Made by a program: the position numbers and the translations under genes. The notes below the pieces were generated by a model. That model was not told the origin of the DNA and searched no databases. It was given only the letters and a program-made list of their open reading frames with translations. Below are positions 44,139-52,266 of a stretch of 64,000 nucleotides of DNA, piece after piece (within the stretch, counting starts at the first letter, position 1; the number at the start of each line of letters is the position of its first letter). This DNA comes from Candidatus Latescibacterota bacterium (GTDB taxonomy: Bacteria; Latescibacterota; UBA2968), in NCBI GenBank assembly GCA_022824945.1, contig JAJDYX010000043.1:124001-188000 (forward strand), written 5' to 3'.

Positions 44139-44953
44139 ACACAACGAAAACCGATGGACCCACTGGTCGTGCGTGGAAAAAAGCGGCGTCTTATTGTTGC
44201 GCGCATATCTTGAGGGAGCGGCGATGTAGCTCCTCCTCGCACTACCCGGTGCGTGCCCGTTTCAGGACCTGAAGGATTTTCTTCAGGACTGGCGGCATAA
44301 TAATTTTGATCGTACCAATCCCAGACCCACTCTGCCACATTGCCGCCCATATCGCGTACACCATAAGGACTCACATCAACCTCATGCACACCCACAGCAG
44401 CCGTTGGCCCTTTCATACTCCAATCTACTAAAAGAGATGTGTCAAGGGGTTCATTGGACCAGGGAAAATGCTGCCCACTTTCACCGCGTGCTGCTTTTTC
44501 CCATTCGGCCTCAGTGGGCAAGCGTCCGCCGATGCGTTCACAATACGATTTTGCGCCATACCAGGAAACTTCTGTCATCGGGTGATCGGATTTGGTCGAG
44601 TCGAGCACAACAAGCCCATTTACAGTAAATCCGATTTGTATGTCGCGATCATCGAGGTCAACCAGCTCGTTGCCTTCTTCGTCTTCCAGTTTTTCAATGA
44701 GGCGCAGATAGAACGCATATTGTTCATTGGTCACTTCGTATTTATCAATGCGATACGCCTTTAAAAACACCGTGTGGGATGGTTGCTCGGAGTCGGACCA
44801 TGAATTGGATCCCATTATGAATGCACTGGCAGGAATGAGTACTGTTTTTTCGGGATCATAAGTTAGCCCTTGCTCGTAAGGGTCATTTACACTGCCGATA
44901 CCACAGCCGTAAAATGCGATCAGAATAAAAAATAAAAAACGCCAGTAGATCAT
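44123..44953 (-). CDS. SUMF1-domain (FGE-like) protein without the FGE cysteines, probable lipoprotein
   Basis: 276 residues. A short hydrophobic start (MIYWRFLFFILIAFYGC) suggests a lipoprotein or anchor, with a weak lipobox. The SUMF1 domain is complete: KTVLIPASAFIMGSNSW, YEVTNEQYAFYL, MTEVSWYGAKSYCERIGGRLPTEAEWEKAARG, YGVRDMGGNVAEWVWDWYD, HRVVRGG and the end GSIGFRC. In true formylglycine-generating enzymes a Cys pair lies in the segment before GFRC; here that stretch reads RATIRRRFFPRTTS, with no cysteine. So it is likely not an active FGE for the sulfatases of this window; such SUMF1-like proteins often bind or regulate. Confidence 0.88.
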   Translation of the reverse strand: MIYWRFLFFILIAFYGCGIGSVNDPYEQGLTYDPEKTVLIPASAFIMGSNSWSDSEQPSHTVFLKAYRIDKYEVTNEQYAFYLRLIEKLEDEEGNELVDLDDRDIQIGFTVNGLVVLDSTKSDHPMTEVSWYGAKSYCERIGGRLPTEAEWEKAARGESGQHFPWSNEPLDTSLLVDWSMKGPTAAVGVHEVDVSPYGVRDMGGNVAEWVWDWYDQNYYAASPEENPSGPETGTHRVVRGGATSPLPQDMRATIRRRFFPRTTSGSIGFRCVYDVE

Positions 44954-45067
44954 AAGTCATCATGCCTGTGTGTTAAAAATACACAAAACAGAGGTGTATG
45001 ACGATCCCCGGCGTTTTTAATTTAGAGCAGATTGCTGAATGCTGCAAGAGAATTGCGTGGGCTACTT

Positions 45068-46405
45068 TCATTCGATCAATTCTTTGACATTGTGAACGCG
45101 AATATCGATTTTGGGCCAATGAGTGTTTAGAATTTCGATAATGTGATCCTTCGGGCCGAGGAAGATCATGATCATGTTTTGTGGCACAAAGAATTTTTCG
45201 AGAAAGGCGCGCACTTCATCATCGGTGACGGCATCAAATCCGCCCTGGCGGTGTGGTGAGTTGTAAATGGCGTTGCTTACCTCGCGGTTGAGTCTCTGCT
45301 GTGGCGATCTGTCGTGGACAAAAGATATATCGTTGGTTTCGCGATGTTCTTTGAGTGTTTCCCAAAAGCGAGGGTTGTCGGGCAGATTTTGAATGAAGTC
45401 GAACATTTTGGTGATCAATTCTTCGCTATTATGGAGTTGGGGATCGGCATAAATTTCGAGATATCGGACATTTTGGTCGGATAGATACCGGCAAGATGTA
45501 CCATAGACCAATTTCAATTCTTCTCTGAAATATTTATAGAGCAACCTGGACTCAGGATGTTGGCCAAGTGTGTCCGATATCAGGTTTGGAATATAATTTT
45601 CTTCATCCGTGCGGCCACAGGGGATTATCCAAAGACAGAATACATTTTTTAAGTGTGAATAACCCTCAAAAATAAAAGCCGCAGGACCAGTTTTAGCATT
45701 TGTTGATGGGAAATTCAATGAATGTACAAAGCCGCCCGCTTGCCCGCGCATCTTCCTTTCTTCTGTTAATGGACGAAGTGCGTTCGCAATCTCAGTGGAG
45801 TCGCGATCTGAGATGACCTTAAAGAATACCACGTCTGTTTTCAGGAGCCGATCCGCGTATTGTCTGACGTCGTATAGTGAGAGGTCATTCAGCGTTTTTA
45901 ATGAGCGCATTTTCAGGATGCCAAGGGTTTGTGACAGTGCCAGATTTTTTATTTCTGTATAGGTTGGGTTTTTGATCTCATTTTTGTAATCGGCACTTAG
46001 TTGTGATTTTACGTATTTCAGATCATACTCGGTAAACGCGAGGTTATATATCAGGTCGCAAATTATTTCTATTGCTTTGTCACTGTTCTCGGATAAGCCG
46101 TAAATGGAGATGGCTTGGTATGTCTCGCTGGTCGTGAGAGTTAGATGGGTGCCCAGTGCTTCGAGTTGATCAATGTGCCTCTGTTTTTTGGCTGTCTTCC
46201 AAATCAGTTTTCTGACTGTTTGTGCAAGGCCAATCTGCGAAGGGGTGTCTGCACCGGTTCCCGCGCCGAGAAAGACAATCTCAATTTTGGTGAGGGGGGC
46301 GCGTTTGTCGGTGCGATAAAAGATGTGGTGGTTGGGAATTTCGGCAAACGCAGATAGGGTACCAAACAGAACAAAGCTAAATATCGGGATTAAAAATCTC
46401 GTCAT
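45068..46405 (-). CDS. M16-family (insulinase-like) protein lacking the zinc motif, exported
   Basis: 445 residues with a signal peptide (MTRFLIPIFSFVLFGTLSAFA). The beta-lobe of M16 proteins is visible, as in TKIEIVFLGAGTGADTPSQIGLAQ, and the C-lobe RPLTEERK ... EELKLVYGTSCRYLSDQ. The H-x-x-E-H zinc motif of active M16 peptidases is absent from the N-terminal position where the partner protein has it. It overlaps the upstream gene by 29 bases and has AAAGGTGAT before its ATG, so the two form an active/inactive M16 pair, as in bacterial heterodimeric M16B enzymes. Confidence 0.85.
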   Translation of the reverse strand: MTRFLIPIFSFVLFGTLSAFAEIPNHHIFYRTDKRAPLTKIEIVFLGAGTGADTPSQIGLAQTVRKLIWKTAKKQRHIDQLEALGTHLTLTTSETYQAISIYGLSENSDKAIEIICDLIYNLAFTEYDLKYVKSQLSADYKNEIKNPTYTEIKNLALSQTLGILKMRSLKTLNDLSLYDVRQYADRLLKTDVVFFKVISDRDSTEIANALRPLTEERKMRGQAGGFVHSLNFPSTNAKTGPAAFIFEGYSHLKNVFCLWIIPCGRTDEENYIPNLISDTLGQHPESRLLYKYFREELKLVYGTSCRYLSDQNVRYLEIYADPQLHNSEELITKMFDFIQNLPDNPRFWETLKEHRETNDISFVHDRSPQQRLNREVSNAIYNSPHRQGGFDAVTDDEVRAFLEKFFVPQNMIMIFLGPKDHIIEILNTHWPKIDIRVHNVKELIE

Positions 46406-47879
46406 TGAGTATCACCTTTTGAGAAGTGATCGTCTCGGCCTTTCTCCGCCATTTTTTTATTCCCCATACAAATAGCACGACAATACCGCCCAACACCGTT
46501 AGAATACCGATCAATACGAATACTGCACGTACATATTGTCCGACGGTTCGGGGCTTTCGCGGAGGCGATTCTATCTCTGTGAGGGAGTGGGTGATCGAAT
46601 TGTCATCGGTCAGATATTCGTCGATGATGCGCGGAATATCTTCTGTGCGGATGGATTTAAGGTCTTGTATCAATTTTGGATATAGCAAGGGATCACCAGC
46701 ATGGGCAAATGCGCCGCCAAATGAATAAGCTATGCTTGAGCGGTTGTAAAATGCGGAATACAGAGTATTCAACTGCTGGCTTCGGGCGGCATTGAGTTCT
46801 GCATCAGAAATGTTTTTCAGATTTGCCAATGCCACATGGATCATGTCCTGGATCGTATTTCTGGATGTGTTATGGGGCAGTTCTGCATAGCAAGTCATCA
46901 AGCCGAATCCCTTATAGCTGCCTACTGAGACGCTGAAAGATTTTGCGAGTCGGGAATCGACCAGAGAAGCACTTAGGGAATTTGTGGGCTTTTCCAGCAG
47001 ACGTTCCACAATGAGCAGACCCGCATGGTCGCGATTGCCTAAATTGGAGGTGTACCAGCCCTTCCTGAATATGGTAAAATTGAGCCCATTTGAAGAGTTT
47101 TTTAATCTTTTTCCAAGTACGTCACGGTCGGGGAATTGGGGCGCGTACACTTTGACTGGCGCTATATCATTGCCATAAGCTTCATCGAGTTTGGTGAGGA
47201 CATGGTCAATATCCACATCGCCGATGATAACGATGAGTCTTTTTTGCTCGCGCAGGTAATTTTCGTAGTAATCTTTCAAGCCAATGGGTTCGAGTTGTTG
47301 GATAAATGTCTCCGCGCCGAGACCATTAAAATTTTTCTTTCCATAGATCAAACCATAAAAATAATTCGCAGATCGACGTGCTGGTAGTGTCATTCTTTGG
47401 CTTCTTTCTGTCAGTACGATCTTTTTTTCTTTCTCGACGACTTCTTCATCGATTACTGTATCGTAATATATGTTGCGGTCTATCTCAACGGCGAGGTCGA
47501 ATTTATCCTTTGGAAATCTCAGTGTAAAGCGTGTAAAATGAAAATACGTCGCGGCCTCACTTTGCCCACTGTTCTCGGCGATAATTTGTTTGAGTTTGCC
47601 CGGTTCATAGCCTCCCCTGCCTATCATAATATGCTCTAAAAAGTGGAGCCGTCCTTGTTCGCCTTCGGCTTCATCTGCGGAACCCGCGCAGTAGAAGGTC
47701 TGGTATTCAAAGGACGGGATGGTGCGATCGACGACGATGACGGCATCGAGCCTGGGGTTGATGGTGTAGTGCTGTGCGACGAGTGTTTCCGATAATGTCG
47801 CTGTGCCGATAAGTTCGTAGGCCGTGCAGGTACACGGCAAGAGGCACGCAAGAATAATGATGTGCGCGTAGTGCTTCAT
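46377..47879 (-). CDS. M16-family zinc peptidase, exported, with C-terminal membrane anchor
   Basis: 500 residues: signal peptide MKHYAHIIILACLLPCTCTA, then the M16 N-lobe with the zinc motif LHFLEHIMIG (H-x-x-E-H near residue 81) and a later Glu region VDEEVVEKEKKIVLTERSQ. The C-lobe follows, and the end has a membrane helix (VFVLIGILTVLGGIVVLFVW) with a Lys/Arg-rich tail (KKWRRK), so the protein is probably anchored in the inner membrane facing the periplasm. It degrades small peptides or protein fragments by homology. It overlaps the inactive partner gene by 29 bases. No clear ribosome binding site precedes the start. Confidence 0.9.
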   Translation of the reverse strand: MKHYAHIIILACLLPCTCTAYELIGTATLSETLVAQHYTINPRLDAVIVVDRTIPSFEYQTFYCAGSADEAEGEQGRLHFLEHIMIGRGGYEPGKLKQIIAENSGQSEAATYFHFTRFTLRFPKDKFDLAVEIDRNIYYDTVIDEEVVEKEKKIVLTERSQRMTLPARRSANYFYGLIYGKKNFNGLGAETFIQQLEPIGLKDYYENYLREQKRLIVIIGDVDIDHVLTKLDEAYGNDIAPVKVYAPQFPDRDVLGKRLKNSSNGLNFTIFRKGWYTSNLGNRDHAGLLIVERLLEKPTNSLSASLVDSRLAKSFSVSVGSYKGFGLMTCYAELPHNTSRNTIQDMIHVALANLKNISDAELNAARSQQLNTLYSAFYNRSSIAYSFGGAFAHAGDPLLYPKLIQDLKSIRTEDIPRIIDEYLTDDNSITHSLTEIESPPRKPRTVGQYVRAVFVLIGILTVLGGIVVLFVWGIKKWRRKAETITSQKVILNDEIFNPDI

Positions 47880-47901
47880 ATTGGATATTCGCGGTAAAGT
47901 T

Positions 47902-47926
47902 AGGCGCGACCGGACTGGTCGCGCCT
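47902..47926 (-). terminator. Hairpin between the DUF1080 gene and the M16 gene
   Basis: AGGCGCGACC / GGTCGCGCCT, perfect 10-bp arms with a 5-base loop, 20 bases past the minus-strand stop at 47947. The following T content is weak, so termination is likely but not certain. Confidence 0.55.
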
Positions 47927-47946
47927 ATTTGTTATTGCGTCAGGTG

Positions 47947-48525
47947 TTAGAGTTTCTCAATGTCTATATTGCGGAACCAGATCTGGTTGCCGTGGTCTTG
48001 AAGGCCGATGTACCCGGCTTCGGTCATTTCGCAGTATGGACGGTTGAATTTGTTGCGCGTGCCGTCCGGGTTCTGGTTCGGCGTGGTCCAGCGGTTGAGA
48101 TCCATGTCGGTGATTTGCTCGCCGTTTAAGGTGACGCGGATGATGTTGTCCATGGCGTAGAGGATCATGTGATTCCATTCGCCCGCGGGTTTGCAGGTGT
48201 TGTGCGTGGGGGCTTGCAAATCATAGACTGCGCCGCAGCATTTGGTGGTTGCGGGTTCGTGACCGTGTGTATCAAGAATTTGGATTTCAATGCCGGTTTG
48301 CACAGGGTTGTCCAGATCGGTCCAGCGGAAGAAGACACCGCTGTTGGTTCTGGGGGGATGTTTGAATTCGAGCGAGAGTTCAAAATTTTTGAACTGGTCT
48401 TCTGTGTAGTACAGGTATTTCCCTTGTTCTGCGGTGCAGAAGAGGCAGCCGTGATCCACAATCCAACCGTCGGGATTGCCAGTGGCTGCCCAGCCGTTGA
48501 GGGTTTTGCCGTCGAAAAGTTGCAT
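47947..48525 (-). CDS. DUF1080 (3-keto-disaccharide hydrolase-like) beta-sandwich protein
   Basis: 192 residues with AAGGAGG before the ATG. The DUF1080 hallmarks are clear: LFDGKTLNGWAA at the start, then FELSLEFKHPPRTNSGVFFRW, GIEIQILDTHG, GEWNHMILYAMDNIIRVTLNGE and the ending GYIGLQDHGNQIWFRNIDIEKL. These lectin-like beta-sandwich proteins hydrolyse 3-keto-glycosides in the pathways that start with Gfo/Idh oxidoreductases; one such oxidoreductase lies two genes upstream (49514-50485). No signal peptide is seen here, so it may be cytoplasmic. A hairpin follows the stop. Confidence 0.92.
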   Translation of the reverse strand: MQLFDGKTLNGWAATGNPDGWIVDHGCLFCTAEQGKYLYYTEDQFKNFELSLEFKHPPRTNSGVFFRWTDLDNPVQTGIEIQILDTHGHEPATTKCCGAVYDLQAPTHNTCKPAGEWNHMILYAMDNIIRVTLNGEQITDMDLNRWTTPNQNPDGTRNKFNRPYCEMTEAGYIGLQDHGNQIWFRNIDIEKL

Positions 48526-48537
48526 GTAGCCTCCTTG

Positions 48538-49485
48538 TTAATGTGTGATTGCGACGGGTTCTGTGAGACATTCGCCGCGCATAGCGCGCGAGCGGTCGTA
48601 ATAGGTCCACAGGTCTTCGAGTTCAAATTCCGCTTCGATGTCTTCTACGGATATGTGTTCCATGAGGGATTCGAGTACAAATGTGGCTTCGGGGCGCATG
48701 ATGTGGATGCGGACCCCCGCGCCATAGGTGCTGTGTATGTCGCCGAGTTTGTTCTGGTTGAAGTCGAGGTGGTACGCTTTGGTGTCTGCGTTGATCTCGG
48801 CAAATGCAAAGGGTGGGAGTTTGCCCTGTTCTACGAGGGGTTCACTATAGCCCTGCCACGCGAGGCGATGGCCGCACATGTCGGTGATGGAGCTTTCCTG
48901 GGATTGGCTGACGACGAGAAAAACGCCGTAATCGCGTGCCCAGGCAGCGTGTCGCATGCCGCCGTTGAACATGCTGGGGAAGAAGACCATGCGCGCACCC
49001 GCGCGGGCGAGCATCATGGCAACTTCGGGGAATTTGAGGTCAAAGCAGATGCACATGCCCACGCGACCACAGTCTGTGGCGAATGTGTTGGCCTGTGTGC
49101 CGGGCAGGGTGCCGCGTTCCATTTCGGTGACTGTGGGTTGCACTTTGTGGTAGCGCCCCATGACGTTTCCGTCTCGGCCGATGAGGACGGCTGCGTTGAA
49201 GGTCTGGTCTTCCCACCGTTCTTGCATGCCCACGATGACATGGGTGCCAATTTCCGCGGCTACTTTGCCAATGGCTTCGGTTGTGGGACCGGGTATGGGT
49301 TCGCCCGTCCAGGCATCGCTGTCTTGCGGGCAGCCGAGTTCTCGCGCGACTTCGGTGAAGCACACGAAGTCGGGGCAGTACGGGGCTGTTTCTTCGAGGT
49401 GGCGCACCATGTGTTCTACGTTTTGTTCTACGTTTTTGTACCCACCTCTGGGGAATGAGATGCTGAGGAGTCGTACGGTTTTCAT
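48538..49485 (-). CDS. Carbon-nitrogen hydrolase (nitrilase superfamily)
   Basis: 315 residues from the ATG at 49485 (AAAGGAAAAA upstream), though a longer frame begins at 49503. The Glu-Lys-Cys triad is in FVCFTEVARELG, GRYHKVQPTVTEMERG and VGMCICFDLKFPEVAM. The C-terminal part (RIHIMRPEATFVLESLMEH) is less typical. The superfamily cleaves nitriles, amides or ureido compounds; the substrate is unknown. It stands 12 bases upstream of the DUF1080 gene and 28 bases after the oxidoreductase gene, in a minus-strand operon, which suggests a role in a sugar or amide breakdown route. Confidence 0.9.
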   Translation of the reverse strand: MKTVRLLSISFPRGGYKNVEQNVEHMVRHLEETAPYCPDFVCFTEVARELGCPQDSDAWTGEPIPGPTTEAIGKVAAEIGTHVIVGMQERWEDQTFNAAVLIGRDGNVMGRYHKVQPTVTEMERGTLPGTQANTFATDCGRVGMCICFDLKFPEVAMMLARAGARMVFFPSMFNGGMRHAAWARDYGVFLVVSQSQESSITDMCGHRLAWQGYSEPLVEQGKLPPFAFAEINADTKAYHLDFNQNKLGDIHSTYGAGVRIHIMRPEATFVLESLMEHISVEDIEAEFELEDLWTYYDRSRAMRGECLTEPVAITH

Positions 49486-49513
49486 GGCTTTTTCCTTTCG
49501 CAAAAAGGTATAA

Positions 49514-50485
49514 TTATCGCTCGCCGTAGTAGGTGATCAAGCACTGGTCCATGACCCATGATGCACGGGCACCGCTTTCGCCAGTGGATACGCATTGGCC
49601 TTCGCCGCGCAGTTCGTTGACGATGGTTTGTATCAGGGGTTGCTGGACGTGCGGGGGATTGGGTGCGGAGATGTGTTCTTCTGTGCTGTTGCGTTTGAGG
49701 ATGATGTCGGTGTCTGCGAAGACGGGGGTTTGGATTTCGCCTTCTGATCCCGTGAATGTGATGCGGTTGTCAGAGTGGTCGGCGTGGAAGTTCCAGATGC
49801 CTGTTCCCACGACGCCGCTTTCAAATTCAAATGCAGCGGTTGTTACGTCTTCGGCTTCGTACGTTCCGCCGGTGTTGAGCGCGTAGCCGCTGGCGCGGGT
49901 GATGGGGCTGACGAGGAAGTCGAGGATGTCGATGCCGTGTGATGCGAGGTCGAGGAATTTGCCCGCGCCAGCGATGGATGGGTCGAATCGCCAGTTGTTG
50001 GGGTTTGTGTCGAGTTTGCCGTATTGGACGATGTGTACAGATGTGAGGGTTCCTATGGCGCCTTCGCGGAGGAGTTCGCGGACTTTCAGGAAGCGCGGGA
50101 GTCCTCGGCGGTAATAGGCGACGAAGAGGGGGAGGTTTTTGGCTTTGAAGGCTTCGACCATTTGTTCGCATTCGCGGTGGTTCATGGCCATGGGTTTTTC
50201 GACGTAACAGGGTTTGCCCGCGTCGGCAACGCGCAGGGCGTAGTCGCAGTGTGTGGAGGGCGGCGTGGCGATGTACACGGCGTTGACGTCGGGGTGATGG
50301 ATGACTTCGTCGGCGTTGTTGGTGGATTGGGATATGCCGTGGCGTTTGGCGAAGTCCGCGGCTTTTTCACCGTCCCGGCGCATGACGATGACGAGTTCTG
50401 AGTGGTCCGCTTTGTAAAATCCCGGTCCGCTTTTGACTTCGCATACGTTACCACAACCGATGATGCCCCATTTTACTGTTTCCAT
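49514..50485 (-). CDS. Gfo/Idh/MocA family oxidoreductase
   Basis: 323 residues with AAAGGA before the ATG. The N-terminal Rossmann fold GIIGCGNVCEVKSGPGFYKA and the hallmark CYVEKPMAMNHRECEQM (E-K-P) are intact; the catalytic Lys is in that motif, and SHGIDILDFLV carries the typical substrate His-Asp. The protein oxidises or reduces a sugar, inositol or related polyol with NAD(P). With the downstream nitrilase and DUF1080 genes it forms a probable 3-keto-glycoside-type breakdown operon; the pathway is inference. The gene for a small membrane protein lies 23 bases upstream of it in the transcription order. Confidence 0.93.
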   Translation of the reverse strand: METVKWGIIGCGNVCEVKSGPGFYKADHSELVIVMRRDGEKAADFAKRHGISQSTNNADEVIHHPDVNAVYIATPPSTHCDYALRVADAGKPCYVEKPMAMNHRECEQMVEAFKAKNLPLFVAYYRRGLPRFLKVRELLREGAIGTLTSVHIVQYGKLDTNPNNWRFDPSIAGAGKFLDLASHGIDILDFLVSPITRASGYALNTGGTYEAEDVTTAAFEFESGVVGTGIWNFHADHSDNRITFTGSEGEIQTPVFADTDIILKRNSTEEHISAPNPPHVQQPLIQTIVNELRGEGQCVSTGESGARASWVMDQCLITYYGER

Positions 50486-50508
50486 TATTAAGGTCCTTTC
50501 ATTAAAAT

Positions 50509-51039
50509 TCAGTCATTATCTCGATTCAAAACATTCTCTAACTTTGATAGCAGGGATCCTCCTGCGAGCAAATAGAGTCCGAGGGCGAGATAAATTATAG
50601 CGGCGATTCCTTCTGCCCAGATATACGAGGACAGGTTACCGATCCAGAGGTCCCAGAAGGTATCAGTTTTGAGAAGAAAAAGAAAGATAATGCCCTGATT
50701 GATCACTTTGGGCACACCTGTGACGACCATATAGATCCCGATGAGCCGAACGCCCGTTTTGTAAAGTACCTGGGGCCAGTTGTTGTCGGGTGAAATTGCA
50801 ATTTCTTGTTCAACAGGGTCTAATTTTTGCGCAATTGCGTCGGCATGCTTCAAGAATATATAAGCGAAGATGAAGTAGAGAAGCGGCAGAGCAAAATGTC
50901 CATAAATCGCGCTTTCCAGTTCGGTCTGGCGTATTATAAGCCCCTGGGGTAAGAGTCCAAGCATAATCACTGCATTTACCAGAAATACCAATCCGAACAT
51001 TTTGCAAGCGACTTTAATGAGCGCGTGTGAATGGATCAT
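50509..51039 (-). CDS. Small polytopic membrane protein of unknown function
   Basis: About 176 residues from the ATG at 51039 (GGAGAC upstream); the frame is open to 51102. Four hydrophobic segments are seen: FGLVFLVNAVIMLGLL, FALPLLYFIFAYIFL, LYKTGVRLIGIYMVVTG and AEGIAAIIYLALGLYLLAGG. No motif links it to a family. It is the first gene of the minus-strand unit ending with DUF1080, though it is separated from the oxidoreductase by only 23 bases and may not be functionally related. Confidence 0.65.
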   Translation of the reverse strand: MIHSHALIKVACKMFGLVFLVNAVIMLGLLPQGLIIRQTELESAIYGHFALPLLYFIFAYIFLKHADAIAQKLDPVEQEIAISPDNNWPQVLYKTGVRLIGIYMVVTGVPKVINQGIIFLFLLKTDTFWDLWIGNLSSYIWAEGIAAIIYLALGLYLLAGGSLLSKLENVLNRDND

Positions 51040-51174
51040 GGATCGTCTCCGATCTGTAGTTTTATGTGCGTGAGGCTGGATCGCGGCCCCGTATAAAGGC
51101 ACTACGGGACATGCTTACACCCTGCCGCGATGACGATTGTCGTCTCTTTCTACTTCCCATTTCTCTTGTATTTT

Positions 51175-51211
51175 GCCTTTTATCTGTGTCTATCTGCGCC
51201 ATCTGCGGATC
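51175..51211 (-). repeat. Dispersed intergenic repeat, copy 2 (inverted)
   Basis: Read on the minus strand this gives GATCCGCAGATGGCGCAGAT, then AGACACAGATAAAAGGC, matching the + strand copy at 13014-13048 with one substitution in about 30 bases and an extra A/T difference. It touches the stop codon of the aldo/keto reductase gene. Confidence 0.75.
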
Positions 51212-52241
51212 ACACTTCTCCCGGTGTCGGCGCGTCTTCTCGCAGCAAGCCTTCGGATTTTAGTTCTGCCCAGAGGTCTGAGGGTATGGGGTGCTGGTAG
51301 TTTTTGATGTTTGCATGGATGTATTCGGGTTTGAGGGCGCCGGGGATGATGGCGGTGACGCTGGGGTGCGCGAGTGGAAACTGGATGGCTGCTGCGGGGA
51401 GCGGTACGTTGTGTGCATTGCAGATTGTTTCTATTTTTCGGGTTTTTTCTATGATTTCTGAAGTTGCGGTGTCGTACGCATATAATGCGCCTTCAACGGG
51501 TCCTGTGGCGAGGATGCCCGAGGCGAATACAGAGCCGATGACGATGTCGGCGCCGTGTTCGGCGCATTTTGGAAATTCTTCGTCCAATGGGTCCTGGTTG
51601 AGGAGGGTATAGGGCATGGCGACGATGAAGAAGTCGATATCGACCATGTCCAGGAATCGGGGGATGAGTCCCAGCATGTTGAGTCCCACGCCAATGCCTT
51701 TGATTTGTCCGCTTGAGCGCAGTTCGTCAAGTGCGCGCCAGCCGCTTGTGTAGATTTGGGCGAGGGTGGCGGTTACCATGTCTTCGGAGGTGTGAAAGAA
51801 GTAATCAGGGTCGTGGATGAGGAGCAGATCTACGGCGTGCAAGCTCAGTCGCTGCAGGCTGTCTTCATAAGACCGCATGATGCCGTCATAGCTGTAGTCA
51901 AAGGCGTATTCAAAGGGCAAGCCACCAATCCACATGTCTTTGTCAAATGTTTTGAGGTCGCGCGTGGCTTTTAATACGCGTCCGACTTTGGTGGAGATGG
52001 CAAATTCTTCCCTGTTCTGTTGGCGCAGAAAATGGCCGAGGCGATGCTCGCTTTTGCCATAGCCGTAAAAGGGGGCTGTGTCGAAGTATCGGATGCCCGC
52101 ATCCCATGCGGCTTGCAAGGTGTCTTGCGCCTGTGTTTCGCTTACGAGTTCGAATAGATCACCTATGGGCGCGCCGCCCATGCCTATTTCGGTTACTTCG
52201 AGGCCTGTTCGCCCTACTGTTCGCGTTTTGATTGTGTTCAT
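51210..52241 (-). CDS. Aldo/keto reductase (L-fucose/D-threo-aldose 1-dehydrogenase-like)
   Basis: 343 residues from the ATG at 52241 (TCAGGAGAAATATCTC upstream); the frame is open to 52385 but that start lacks a site. AKR features: TVGRTGLEVTEIGMGGAPIG, the catalytic Asp and Tyr in YFDTAPFYGYGKSEHRLG, Lys in FAISTKVGRVLK, His in DLLLIHDPDYF, and PLAHPSVTAIIPGALKPEY near the cofactor site. Such proteins oxidise L-fucose, D-arabinose and similar aldoses. Its gene lies 25 bases downstream of a sulfatase gene, which suggests use of a sulfated sugar such as sulfated fucose; inference. Confidence 0.92.
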   Translation of the reverse strand: MNTIKTRTVGRTGLEVTEIGMGGAPIGDLFELVSETQAQDTLQAAWDAGIRYFDTAPFYGYGKSEHRLGHFLRQQNREEFAISTKVGRVLKATRDLKTFDKDMWIGGLPFEYAFDYSYDGIMRSYEDSLQRLSLHAVDLLLIHDPDYFFHTSEDMVTATLAQIYTSGWRALDELRSSGQIKGIGVGLNMLGLIPRFLDMVDIDFFIVAMPYTLLNQDPLDEEFPKCAEHGADIVIGSVFASGILATGPVEGALYAYDTATSEIIEKTRKIETICNAHNVPLPAAAIQFPLAHPSVTAIIPGALKPEYIHANIKNYQHPIPSDLWAELKSEGLLREDAPTPGEV

Positions 52242-52266
52242 GAGATATTTCTCCTGAGAAGCTCTC

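Noticed and set aside
44123-44953. Active formylglycine-generating enzyme for the sulfatases
   Set aside because: The segment before GFRC has no cysteine.
48169-49458. Long + strand frame of 429 codons opposite the nitrilase and DUF1080 genes
   Set aside because: It is antisense to two well-recognised minus-strand genes with catalytic motifs and has a low-complexity Ala/Val/His/Phe composition typical of a shadow frame.
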